Under the pieces are notes generated by a model. It made no database searches and was not told the DNA's origin. It saw nothing but the letters and a program-made list of their open reading frames with translations. 5,369 bases of DNA, taken from NCBI GenBank assembly GCA_903867275.1, contig CAIPQY010000205.1, forward strand, positions 1-5,369. The letters are read 5' to 3'. Positions within the stretch are counted from its first letter, which is position 1, and each line of letters starts with the position of its first letter. The position numbers were made by a program, and so were the translations under genes. This DNA comes from an uncultured bacterium (GTDB taxonomy: Bacteria; Planctomycetota; Phycisphaerae; Phycisphaerales; SM1A02). This document shows, piece by piece, positions 1-5,369 of this stretch.

Positions 1-156
1 GATCAGCACGCGGTCGCCGGCCTGCATGCCGTCGCGCAGCGACAGCTTCGCCTGATGGTTGCGCACGCGATCCCACGCGGTCGATCCATCGCGCTTCAGA
101 TCATCGATCGAATAGACCTCGGGCTCCGTCTTCACCAGCCAGTGCTTCACGGTCAT
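1..156 (-). CDS. EVE domain protein, N-terminal 52 residues (cut by left edge)
   Basis: This is the start of an EVE-domain protein (PF01878, related to thymocyte nuclear protein 1 and the PUA-like fold). The family is thought to bind modified bases in nucleic acid, but the bacterial role is not settled. What is visible matches the family N-terminus: a W-L-V-K-T-E-P strand at residues 6-12, a Y-S-I-D-D-L segment at 15-20, W-D at 28-29, V-R-N at 31-33 and an M-Q-A-G-D-R-V-L-I stretch at 44-52. The full protein is usually about 140-160 residues, so roughly two thirds lies beyond the window. The ATG sits 3 bp after the stop of the LON-domain gene. A GGAA at 164-167, inside the end of that gene and 7 nt from the start, is a plausible ribosome site, so the two are probably translated from one message. 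The family call is strong; substrate and function are unknown. Confidence 0.88.
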   Translation of the reverse strand, partial: MTVKHWLVKTEPEVYSIDDLKRDGSTAWDRVRNHQAKLSLRDGMQAGDRVLI

Positions 157-159
157 GCT

Positions 160-882
160 TCAGTTCCAGCTGAGGCCCTTGGGCCATTCCTTGGCGCTCT
201 GCGCATCCGCACCCGCCACCACCGACTCGAGTCCACTGATCACCTTCGCCACCATGCGTGCACGCTCCCATGGATCGGCGCACGCCAGCAGTTCGTAGCG
301 CGCGTCCTCGTCCTGGATCAGCGCCGCACCAACCAGCTCCACCACGGCTGCGGTCGGCACATCCTCCCGCTCGGCCCATGCGCTGGCGGCCTTCACGCTG
401 GAGAGTCGTTGCACGAGCGGCCGCTGCAGCATCTGCTTCAGCACGCGACGCGCTTCAGGCATGCGCGGCGGTCCGCCCTGCAGGGGCTCCATTGGCCGCA
501 GCCGTGCCTGTCGGTACAGGCGCTTGCCATCCACTTCCTCGACGGACACGATCTCCGCGCGACACACTCCGTGCAGCAGGATGGTGTGTCGGCCATCCGG
601 AAGCCGCTGGTGCTGCACGATCTGCCCCACGCACACCGCGGGTCGAAGCATGGGCACGCCGCGGCTCACCTCGGGCAGGTCGGTGTCGATGGTGGCCATC
701 GCGATCGGTCGCGCCGTGAGCAGCGAACCGCCCTTCATCTCGGACAGGCACGCATCCACCATCTGCCGGTAGCGCGGCTCGAACACGTGAAGCCCCTGCA
801 CCGCATGCGGCAGCAGCACCGTGTTGCCCAGCGGGAACAGCGGCACCGGTCTCGTGAAGTCCACGGTGATCGTCTTGGCCAT
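160..882 (-). CDS. Stand-alone LON substrate-binding domain protein (240 aa)
   Basis: The protein resembles the N-terminal substrate-recognition domain of Lon protease (PF02190) without the AAA+ ATPase or the Ser-Lys protease. Residues 13-41 carry the typical opening: P-L-F-P-L-G-N, then L-L-P-H, then F-E-P-R-Y-R-Q-M-V. The beta-rich body continues through about residue 130 with V-G-Q-I-V at 85-89 and L-P-D-G-R at 94-98. A helical tail (about 142-220) follows, as in other free-standing LON-domain proteins of about 200-240 residues. Such proteins are widespread, but their biochemical role in bacteria is largely undefined; peptide or protein binding is the usual guess. The ATG at 882 is chosen because the LON fold begins about 12 residues later and the upstream ATG at 893 is out of frame. 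It lies 46 bp after the large fusion gene and 3 bp before the EVE gene, so it is likely the middle cistron. No transmembrane or signal segment is seen, so it is probably cytoplasmic. Confidence 0.9.
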   Translation of the reverse strand: MAKTITVDFTRPVPLFPLGNTVLLPHAVQGLHVFEPRYRQMVDACLSEMKGGSLLTARPIAMATIDTDLPEVSRGVPMLRPAVCVGQIVQHQRLPDGRHTILLHGVCRAEIVSVEEVDGKRLYRQARLRPMEPLQGGPPRMPEARRVLKQMLQRPLVQRLSSVKAASAWAEREDVPTAAVVELVGAALIQDEDARYELLACADPWERARMVAKVISGLESVVAGADAQSAKEWPKGLSWN

Positions 883-928
883 CGAAGGCGCATGCTAGGC
901 ACGCACACGCCACGCGACGAGCCCGGCT

Positions 929-3427
929 TCAGGCCAGCACGGCCTGCGACAGACCCGCGCCAGTGCGCACCGATCGACGGCGCGCATACGCCATTCGATA
1001 CAGCGTGACCAGATCATCCTGGTCCACGGAACCGACCGAGGCGTTGCCAAGCAGGTCGCCATCCACAGCCGGTACGCGACCATCCGACAGAACCGTGACC
1101 CGGCGCAGCATGTCGAGATGCGCCCAGATCTCCTCGCCGCATGCGGGCATGGGCGCCTCGGGAATGGGGTTGCCCCACGGATCGCGCTGCGGCGGCGCAT
1201 CCACCACCGCCCCGTCGGCGTCGCGCGACCAGGTCTGCAGGAACATGGTCACCCACGGCACGCTCTCGCGCAGTCGCTCCACGCGCGGCAGCAGCCAGGG
1301 ATGCACCAGCGCACCGCCGGCATGCCCGCGACCCATCGCCAACGCATGCAGTGCCTGCAACGCACCCTCGAAGTCGGCCGGTCCCATCATGGTGCGATAC
1401 CCGGGCGCATCCACGGCATGCAGATCCGCCGTGATCACGTCCACATCCAGTCGCTGCAGATCCTCGACCGCGGTGGGCGAACGCAACTCGGTTCGAACCT
1501 CGATCGCCAGCGCACCCGCCGCGCGAATGCGGTCCACGAACGCGTGCACGTCGGGATGGATCATGGGATCGCCCGCACCCGCCAGCGTCACCGCCACGTC
1601 ACGCGCCTCGGCCACGCGCGACAGCAGGCGCTCGAGCCGTTTGGCCGTCATCGGAGGCCGCTGCAGCGAACCGAAGCGATGCGGGCTCGTCAGTCCGCAG
1701 CCGCGACGCCCCGTGCAGAGTTCGATCACCAGGTGCTGCGGCACCAGGTTCGGTGCGGCGTCCGACTGCCGCGCCACCGCCCCCAGCATGGTCTCCATCG
1801 ACAGCACCGCATCACCGTGCATCAGCGGCTCAAGCGCCAGGCGCATGCGACGCGCGGCGCGCGGCGTGTCCATGATCAGGCGCTCGCGGAATCCCGCGAT
1901 CGACATGGGCGCGCGAAGTCGCTCCGCATGACCGGACCAGTCCATGCGCGTGTCCAGCCATGCCCCGATGCTGCGCACCGTGCCCTGCTCCAGCGCCTTC
2001 ACCGCCACGCTCGACAGCAGGCAACCGCTCGATCCCGCGGGGCCCAGCGCGAACTGCATCCACGGCCGTGCAGGCAGCGTGGACAGGCGCTGCACCATCG
2101 CGTCCACACCCCACGGCTCGCGCACCGCCACCAGCGGCCAGTCCGGTCCGCACAGGAACACCTCGCTCGCCTGATGCAGTTCCATCGCGGCGCGCATCGC
2201 CCCGGGTGCAAGCACCTCATCGAACACGCTGCGCCCACCGATGCCGCCACGCCAGCAGGCATCGGCCCAGGCACGCGAGGTGAATCGACTGCGCGCATCG
2301 CCCTCCACCACATCGCCGTCCCACGCAAGCAGCTCCAGTCGGTCACGCACCTCCAGGCCGTCCAGCGCCGGCGTGGCGTCCCAGCCCTTCGGGGCCACCA
2401 TCACCACGCGGTGCAGTTCCTTCGAATGCAGCAGCCGCTTCAGCGTGTGATGCAGCACCGAACGATCACCAAGCTCCGCCTCCAGGCTGCGCTCCACGCC
2501 CGTGCCGCCACGCACGGGATCGATCGGCACCACCGCGATCGCCCGATGCGATTCGCGCGTCACCTGCACCGCCGCGGCTGCCGGGGCGGCCCGACGGGAC
2601 ACGGGCACACGCGGCAACGGCGGCACGCGGCGAATCGCGAAGCGTTCCAGCGCCTCGCGCAGCGTCATCTGATCGCTGTGTCGCTTGGTGCACCCACCTT
2701 CGGTCGCATCGATCACGCGCGAGCCTGCGCGACGATCCTCGTCGAACGCCGCTTCCAGCGCCGCACGCTCGCGACGAAGCATGGCATCCATCAGCACCGT
2801 GCGGCCACCGCGATCGGCTTCGCGCACCAGTCCACCCGAACGCAACGCGATGCGCTGGGCGTGCAGCCAGTCCCACGAACGGAACGCGTTCGTCTCCAGC
2901 GCCCAGGCGCGATCAAGCGCATGACCTGGCGCATGCGCCACACCGTCGACGAACGCAAGGTCCACGCCAACCAGCGCCACGGGATCGCAACCCAGATGGC
3001 GCAGCAGCAGATGCACCGCAAGCGTGGCGTCGCTGTCCTGCGCATCGCACGCCACGGCAAGCACGCTCGGCGCCAGCATTGGATCGTTCGCCGCATCGCC
3101 CCATGCAACCACCGGCGCACCGCTGGCGATCGCTGCCTCTGCATCCACGCTGCGAGGCGATTCGCAGGCCACGACAACATCCGGTCGCACGCCCAAACGC
3201 TCCAGCGGCCCCATGGCATCCATGGTGGCCACCACCAGTCGGCGCTGCGCCAACGAACCTTCCGCCAGCAGTGCGCCGTTGCGGGCCAGACTGGGGCCCG
3301 CCGACACCAGCACGCCAAGGCAGCCCTTCGCCGCATCGTGCCACGCGTGGCCCACATCGCTCGCGATCAGGGCCTGCCACAACGCGGCGCGTCTGGCAGT
3401 GCGTGATTCAGGCGAGTCGGGAAGCAT
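929..3427 (-). CDS. Three-part fusion: MptE/Maf-like (DUF115) + nucleotidyltransferase-like + cysteine-poor radical SAM/SPASM-like protein (832 aa)
   Basis: Residues 37-250 look like the MptE-like/DUF115 domain found in flagellin-modifying Maf proteins and in archaeal 6-hydroxymethylpterin diphosphokinase. They show S-A-G-P-S-L at 42-47, a P-D-V-V-V-A strand at 82-87 and G-V-D-L-A-F-V-D-G-V-A-H-A-P-G at 154-168. Residues 296-555 resemble an SpsF/CMP-sugar-type nucleotidyltransferase: A-I-A-V-V-P-I at 296-302, V-L-H-H-T-L at 324-329 and C-G-P-D-W-P-L-V at 426-433. The usual R-L-P-x-K substrate motif is not evident. Residues 560-815 follow a radical SAM then SPASM layout: V-I-E-L-C at 567-571, G-A-G-D-P-M-I-H-P-D at 617-626 and a tail with S-D-G-R-V-P at 781-786 and D-G-D-L-L-G-N at 789-795. 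However, CxxxCxxC is absent and SPASM cysteines are mostly missing. The frame stays open 62 codons further upstream, but that would cover the divergent gene's start, so the ATG at 3427 is preferred. Glycan or cell-surface modification is a guess; function unknown. Confidence 0.8.
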   Translation of the reverse strand: MLPDSPESRTARRAALWQALIASDVGHAWHDAAKGCLGVLVSAGPSLARNGALLAEGSLAQRRLVVATMDAMGPLERLGVRPDVVVACESPRSVDAEAAIASGAPVVAWGDAANDPMLAPSVLAVACDAQDSDATLAVHLLLRHLGCDPVALVGVDLAFVDGVAHAPGHALDRAWALETNAFRSWDWLHAQRIALRSGGLVREADRGGRTVLMDAMLRRERAALEAAFDEDRRAGSRVIDATEGGCTKRHSDQMTLREALERFAIRRVPPLPRVPVSRRAAPAAAAVQVTRESHRAIAVVPIDPVRGGTGVERSLEAELGDRSVLHHTLKRLLHSKELHRVVMVAPKGWDATPALDGLEVRDRLELLAWDGDVVEGDARSRFTSRAWADACWRGGIGGRSVFDEVLAPGAMRAAMELHQASEVFLCGPDWPLVAVREPWGVDAMVQRLSTLPARPWMQFALGPAGSSGCLLSSVAVKALEQGTVRSIGAWLDTRMDWSGHAERLRAPMSIAGFRERLIMDTPRAARRMRLALEPLMHGDAVLSMETMLGAVARQSDAAPNLVPQHLVIELCTGRRGCGLTSPHRFGSLQRPPMTAKRLERLLSRVAEARDVAVTLAGAGDPMIHPDVHAFVDRIRAAGALAIEVRTELRSPTAVEDLQRLDVDVITADLHAVDAPGYRTMMGPADFEGALQALHALAMGRGHAGGALVHPWLLPRVERLRESVPWVTMFLQTWSRDADGAVVDAPPQRDPWGNPIPEAPMPACGEEIWAHLDMLRRVTVLSDGRVPAVDGDLLGNASVGSVDQDDLVTLYRMAYARRRSVRTGAGLSQAVLA

Positions 3428-3456
3428 GCGGGCAGCGTATATCTGCACGCCCCACC
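3428..3456. promoter_or_regulatory. 29-bp divergent intergenic region with probable bidirectional promoter core
   Basis: Two outward-facing ATG codons are separated by only 29 bp. Within this GC-rich gap is one AT-rich core at 3437-3443. It reads TATATC on the plus strand and TATACG (3441 to 3436) on the minus strand, each matching four of six positions of a sigma-70 -10 box. A short inverted repeat, GCAG at 3432-3435 and CTGC at 3443-3446, flanks it. A second short pair, GCGT at 3435-3438 and ACGC at 3447-3450, overlaps it. Neither start has a Shine-Dalgarno sequence, so leaderless or nearly leaderless transcripts are plausible. Any -35 element would lie inside the opposite gene. This is a weak sequence-based prediction. 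Confidence 0.35.
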
Positions 3457-4026
3457 ATGGACTGGCTCCTCTCCCATCCGATTCCCGTGCTTCTGCTGGC
3501 GTGCATCGTCGGCATCGTGGTTGGATGGAGCGCCCTGGAGCGACAGAGCGCACGACGACTCGCAGTGGCTGGCGCGATCGTGGCCATCGGCGCCGCGCTC
3601 GCCGGTCTGGCATGGACCATCGACACGCCGTCGGAATGCGCCGAACGCACCGTGCTGGCGTTCATCGAGCGCGCGGTGGCGGCCGACGCGGTCGGTGCCG
3701 CGCGTCACCTGGCGCCCGAGGCGCACATCCACTTCGGCGGATTCAACCAGCCCGGCATGGATCGCCCCGAGATCGACCGCGACCTGGCCTCGCTGCAGGC
3801 GCGACACCGCGTGCAAGCACACACCAACTTGCGCGTGGGCTCCACGGGCACCCGCGATGCGCAGGAGGTGGAAGTCGCCTGCCTCACCGAGACCCAATCG
3901 AGCCCCGGACGCGTGCTCACCGTCTGGAGCTTCCGCGTGCAGCGCGACCCCGACGCACGCTGGCGCATCCACGCCATCTCCTTCGACCTGCTGGCCGGAT
4001 CCGCGCCCCGACCCGGCATCTTCTGA
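3457..4026 (+). CDS. Small membrane protein with two N-terminal helices and an NTF2/SnoaL-like C-terminal domain (189 aa)
   Basis: I do not recognise a named gene. Residues 7-26 and 36-54 are hydrophobic and should form two membrane helices joined by a short charged loop (E-R-Q-S-A-R-R). The remainder, from about residue 60, resembles an NTF2/SnoaL-like fold. It has a helix with E-R-T-V-L-A-F-I-E-R at 63-72, H-L-A-P-E-A-H-I-H-F-G-G at 84-95 and closing strands T-V-W-S-F-R-V at 155-161 and W-R-I-H-A-I-S-F at 169-176. Proteins of this shape can bind small ligands or act as scaffolds; no catalytic residues can be assigned. The start at 3457 puts the first helix directly at the N-terminus, and longer in-frame starts would run into the divergent gene. 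There is no Shine-Dalgarno site. It is followed after 33 bp by another membrane-anchored protein, so the two may work together at the membrane. Membrane topology is fairly sure; the NTF2-like assignment is moderate. Confidence 0.8.
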   Translation: MDWLLSHPIPVLLLACIVGIVVGWSALERQSARRLAVAGAIVAIGAALAGLAWTIDTPSECAERTVLAFIERAVAADAVGAARHLAPEAHIHFGGFNQPGMDRPEIDRDLASLQARHRVQAHTNLRVGSTGTRDAQEVEVACLTETQSSPGRVLTVWSFRVQRDPDARWRIHAISFDLLAGSAPRPGIF

Positions 4027-4059
4027 ACCGCCGCCCCCGCAAAGGCCGATGCACTGCAC

Positions 4060-4803
4060 ATGCGATCGCTCAGCCGCATCCTGCTGGCCGTGGTGTGCAT
4101 CGGGCTGCTGCTCGGTGGTGGCTGGCTCGCCATCGCGCTCACGCAGACCGCGCGGCTGCAGATGCAGGTGGTGCAGCTTGAAGAGCAGGTGCGCCGCGAA
4201 CAGGAACTTCGCCAACGCATGGCCGATCGGCTGGGTCGCACGCGCCGGCTGGGTCGGCTGCAGGTGATCGAGCAGCATCGCATCGACGATCCCGCGGCCA
4301 AGCCGCTGTCGGCCGCCAGCGCCGCCGAACTTCCCGCCACCAGCATCGCTTCCACCGTTGAATTCGTCGAGCTTGATGACCGCGGCCACGAGATCGGTTC
4401 GCGTCGCGTCACGGTTCCCGGTCGCGTGGTGTTCCTCGATGCGTGGACGGTGCGCTTCCCGCAGCAGGGCGTGATCGACGACGATCCCATGCGCGGCCAC
4501 ACGCTGTCGCTGCTGCGCCGCATCTATTCCGACCAGATGGCGCCCGCCAACGGCTTCGCCATCGACACGCCCGGCGCCGTGCCCGACGGCTACGCGGCCA
4601 CCGACGGCGCGCGCTTCGAGCAGGCCTTGTGGAAGCGCTTCTGGGCACTCGCCACCGATCCAGCCGTGGCCGCCGAACAGGGCGTGCGCGTGGCACAGGG
4701 CGAAGCGGTGTACAAGCCCATCATGCCCGGCCAGTGCTTCGATGTGGAACTCGAGAGCGCCGGCGGGCTGATCCTGCGCCCCACCACCGCGCCGCAGAAG
4801 TGA
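4060..4803 (+). CDS. Single-pass membrane-anchored coiled-coil protein of unknown function (247 aa)
   Basis: No named family is recognised. Residues 7-28 form one hydrophobic helix after a short basic N-terminus (R-S-L-S-R), giving a signal anchor with the bulk of the protein outside the cytoplasm. Residues 31-63 are a charged, heptad-like helix rich in L, Q, E and R, likely a short coiled coil for dimerisation. After a low-complexity A/S/P linker (78-97) comes a compact domain from about 99 to 239. It is strand-rich at first (V-E-F-V-E-L-D at 100-106, V-V-F-L-D-A at 123-128). A helix with A-L-W-K-R-F-W-A-L-A at 189-198 follows, then G-V-R-V-A-Q-G-E-A-V-Y at 208-218 and a C-terminal strand F-D-V-E-L-E-S. 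The regular composition suggests a conserved globular domain. A weak AAAGG at 4041-4045 is 14 nt from the ATG, too far to be convincing, and the ATG at 4049 is out of frame. The gene lies 33 bp after the preceding membrane-protein gene and 24 bp before ltaE. Confidence 0.85.
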   Translation: MRSLSRILLAVVCIGLLLGGGWLAIALTQTARLQMQVVQLEEQVRREQELRQRMADRLGRTRRLGRLQVIEQHRIDDPAAKPLSAASAAELPATSIASTVEFVELDDRGHEIGSRRVTVPGRVVFLDAWTVRFPQQGVIDDDPMRGHTLSLLRRIYSDQMAPANGFAIDTPGAVPDGYAATDGARFEQALWKRFWALATDPAVAAEQGVRVAQGEAVYKPIMPGQCFDVELESAGGLILRPTTAPQK

Positions 4804-4827
4804 TCCGCACCGCGCTACCTTCCACGG

Positions 4828-5369
4828 ATGCGAACCGTGGATCTGCGCTCCGACACCGTCACCCGACCGACCGAAGCCATGTGGGAGGCGATGCGCGCCG
4901 CGCCGCTTGGCGACGATGTGCTGGGCGATGAACCAACCGTTGCACGACTGGAAGCGCGCGTGGCGGCGATGCTGGGCAAGGAAGCCGCGCTGTTCGTGCC
5001 GAGCGGCACCATGGCGAACCAGCTTGCCATCCGCTGCCACTGCGAGGCCGGCGATGAGATCGTCACGCACCGCGACAGTCACATCATCCACTACGAGACC
5101 GGCGCCCCCGCCGCCATCTCGGGCTGCATGATCCGCACCATCGAAGGCCCGGGCGGCCTGTTCGATGCGCAGGCCGTGCTCGCCACGCGCCGCAATCACG
5201 ACATCCACTCGCCACGCCCGCGCCTGCTGGTGGTCGAGAACACGCACAACCGCGGCGGCGGCACCGTGTGGAGCGCGGATGCCTTCGCGCAGGTCGCCCG
5301 CGCCGCGCGTGAACTGCAGATGCAGGTGCATGTGGATGGCGCGCGCCTGTGGAACGCCTGCGTCGCCGC
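4828..5369 (+). CDS. ltaE: Low-specificity L-threonine aldolase, N-terminal 180 residues (cut by right edge)
   Basis: This is a PLP-dependent fold-type I enzyme that cleaves L-threonine and L-allo-threonine to glycine and acetaldehyde (EC 4.1.2.48 type), in the cytoplasm. The family signatures appear in order. D-L-R-S-D-T-V-T-R-P is at 5-14 and G-D-D-V-L-G-D-E-P-T at 28-37. The phosphate-binding P-S-G-T-M-A-N is at 58-64, and S-H-I-I-H-Y-E, near the cofactor ring, is at 84-90. E-G-P-G-G-L-F is at 106-112, E-N-T-H-N at 137-141 and H-V-D-G-A-R-L-W-N-A at 168-177, whose Asp170 and Arg173 should contact PLP. The catalytic lysine normally lies some 25-30 residues later and is outside the window; a full protein is about 340-360 residues. 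The ATG at 4828 begins right before the first conserved strand; there is no clear Shine-Dalgarno site. Being 24 bp after the coiled-coil gene it is probably the third cistron of that operon, though no functional link is obvious. Confidence 0.95.
   Translation, partial: MRTVDLRSDTVTRPTEAMWEAMRAAPLGDDVLGDEPTVARLEARVAAMLGKEAALFVPSGTMANQLAIRCHCEAGDEIVTHRDSHIIHYETGAPAAISGCMIRTIEGPGGLFDAQAVLATRRNHDIHSPRPRLLVVENTHNRGGGTVWSADAFAQVARAARELQMQVHVDGARLWNACVA

Noticed and set aside
883..928. Possible terminator or small gene between the fusion gene and the LON gene
   Set aside because: Only a short 9-base near-palindrome (around 920-928) is present with no T-run, and the 46-bp gap has no convincing small reading frame. 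It is simply an intercistronic spacer.
55..1008. 317-codon open frame on the plus strand opposite the LON and EVE genes
   Set aside because: The translation is His/Arg-rich with no motif, and the opposite strand encodes recognisable LON and EVE domains in the same interval.
1118..3406. 762-codon open frame on the plus strand, antisense to the large fusion gene
   Set aside because: Its translation is rich in His, Arg, Gln and Ala with no recognisable domain, as expected for the antisense frame of a GC-rich gene with few stop codons. The minus-strand frame carries clear family motifs.
3428..3613. 62-codon N-terminal extension of the large minus-strand protein
   Set aside because: The added residues are Arg-rich and without structure, and would overlap about 157 bp of the divergent membrane-protein gene. 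The ATG at 3427 leaves the DUF115 domain complete.
3367..5331. 654-codon open frame on the minus strand across the plus-strand operon
   Set aside because: It covers three well-supported plus-strand genes, including threonine aldolase, and its Gly/His/Ala/Arg-rich translation shows no domain. It is a composition artefact.
3457..5369. Defence system or mobile element signature around the LON/EVE and membrane genes
   Set aside because: No nuclease, transposase, integrase, direct repeats or abrupt composition change was found. EVE domains occur in some defence proteins, but here the neighbours look like ordinary chromosomal genes.

Overview
The window is a very GC-rich, gene-dense bacterial chromosome segment with six protein genes in two back-to-back operons and almost no non-coding sequence. 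The gene content, the near absence of clear Shine-Dalgarno sites and the resemblance of several products to proteins I associate with Planctomycetota (possibly Phycisphaerae) suggest that phylum. This is an inference from style and content; there is no rRNA or other marker here to confirm it.

Minus-strand operon, read right to left from about 3427. It opens with a large 832-residue protein. This has an MptE/Maf-like (DUF115) N-terminal domain, a nucleotidyltransferase-like middle and a C-terminal half shaped like a radical SAM plus SPASM protein but lacking the cluster-binding cysteines. After 46 bp comes a free-standing LON substrate-binding-domain protein, and after 3 bp an EVE-domain protein that runs off the left edge.

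Plus-strand operon, read left to right from 3457. It encodes a small two-helix membrane protein with an NTF2/SnoaL-like tail, then a single-pass coiled-coil protein of unknown function. Last is a low-specificity L-threonine aldolase (LtaE), cut by the right edge before its catalytic lysine. Gaps between these genes are 33 and 24 bp, so they are probably co-transcribed.

The two operons diverge from a gap of only 29 bp (3428-3456), which must hold both promoters unless they reach into the coding sequences. The most unusual item is the three-part fusion protein: its fold signatures suggest glycan or sugar-nucleotide chemistry, but two of its three domains have lost the hallmark catalytic residues. 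No RNA genes, mobile elements, CRISPR arrays or convincing terminators were seen, and no stretch over 300 bases lacks a gene.
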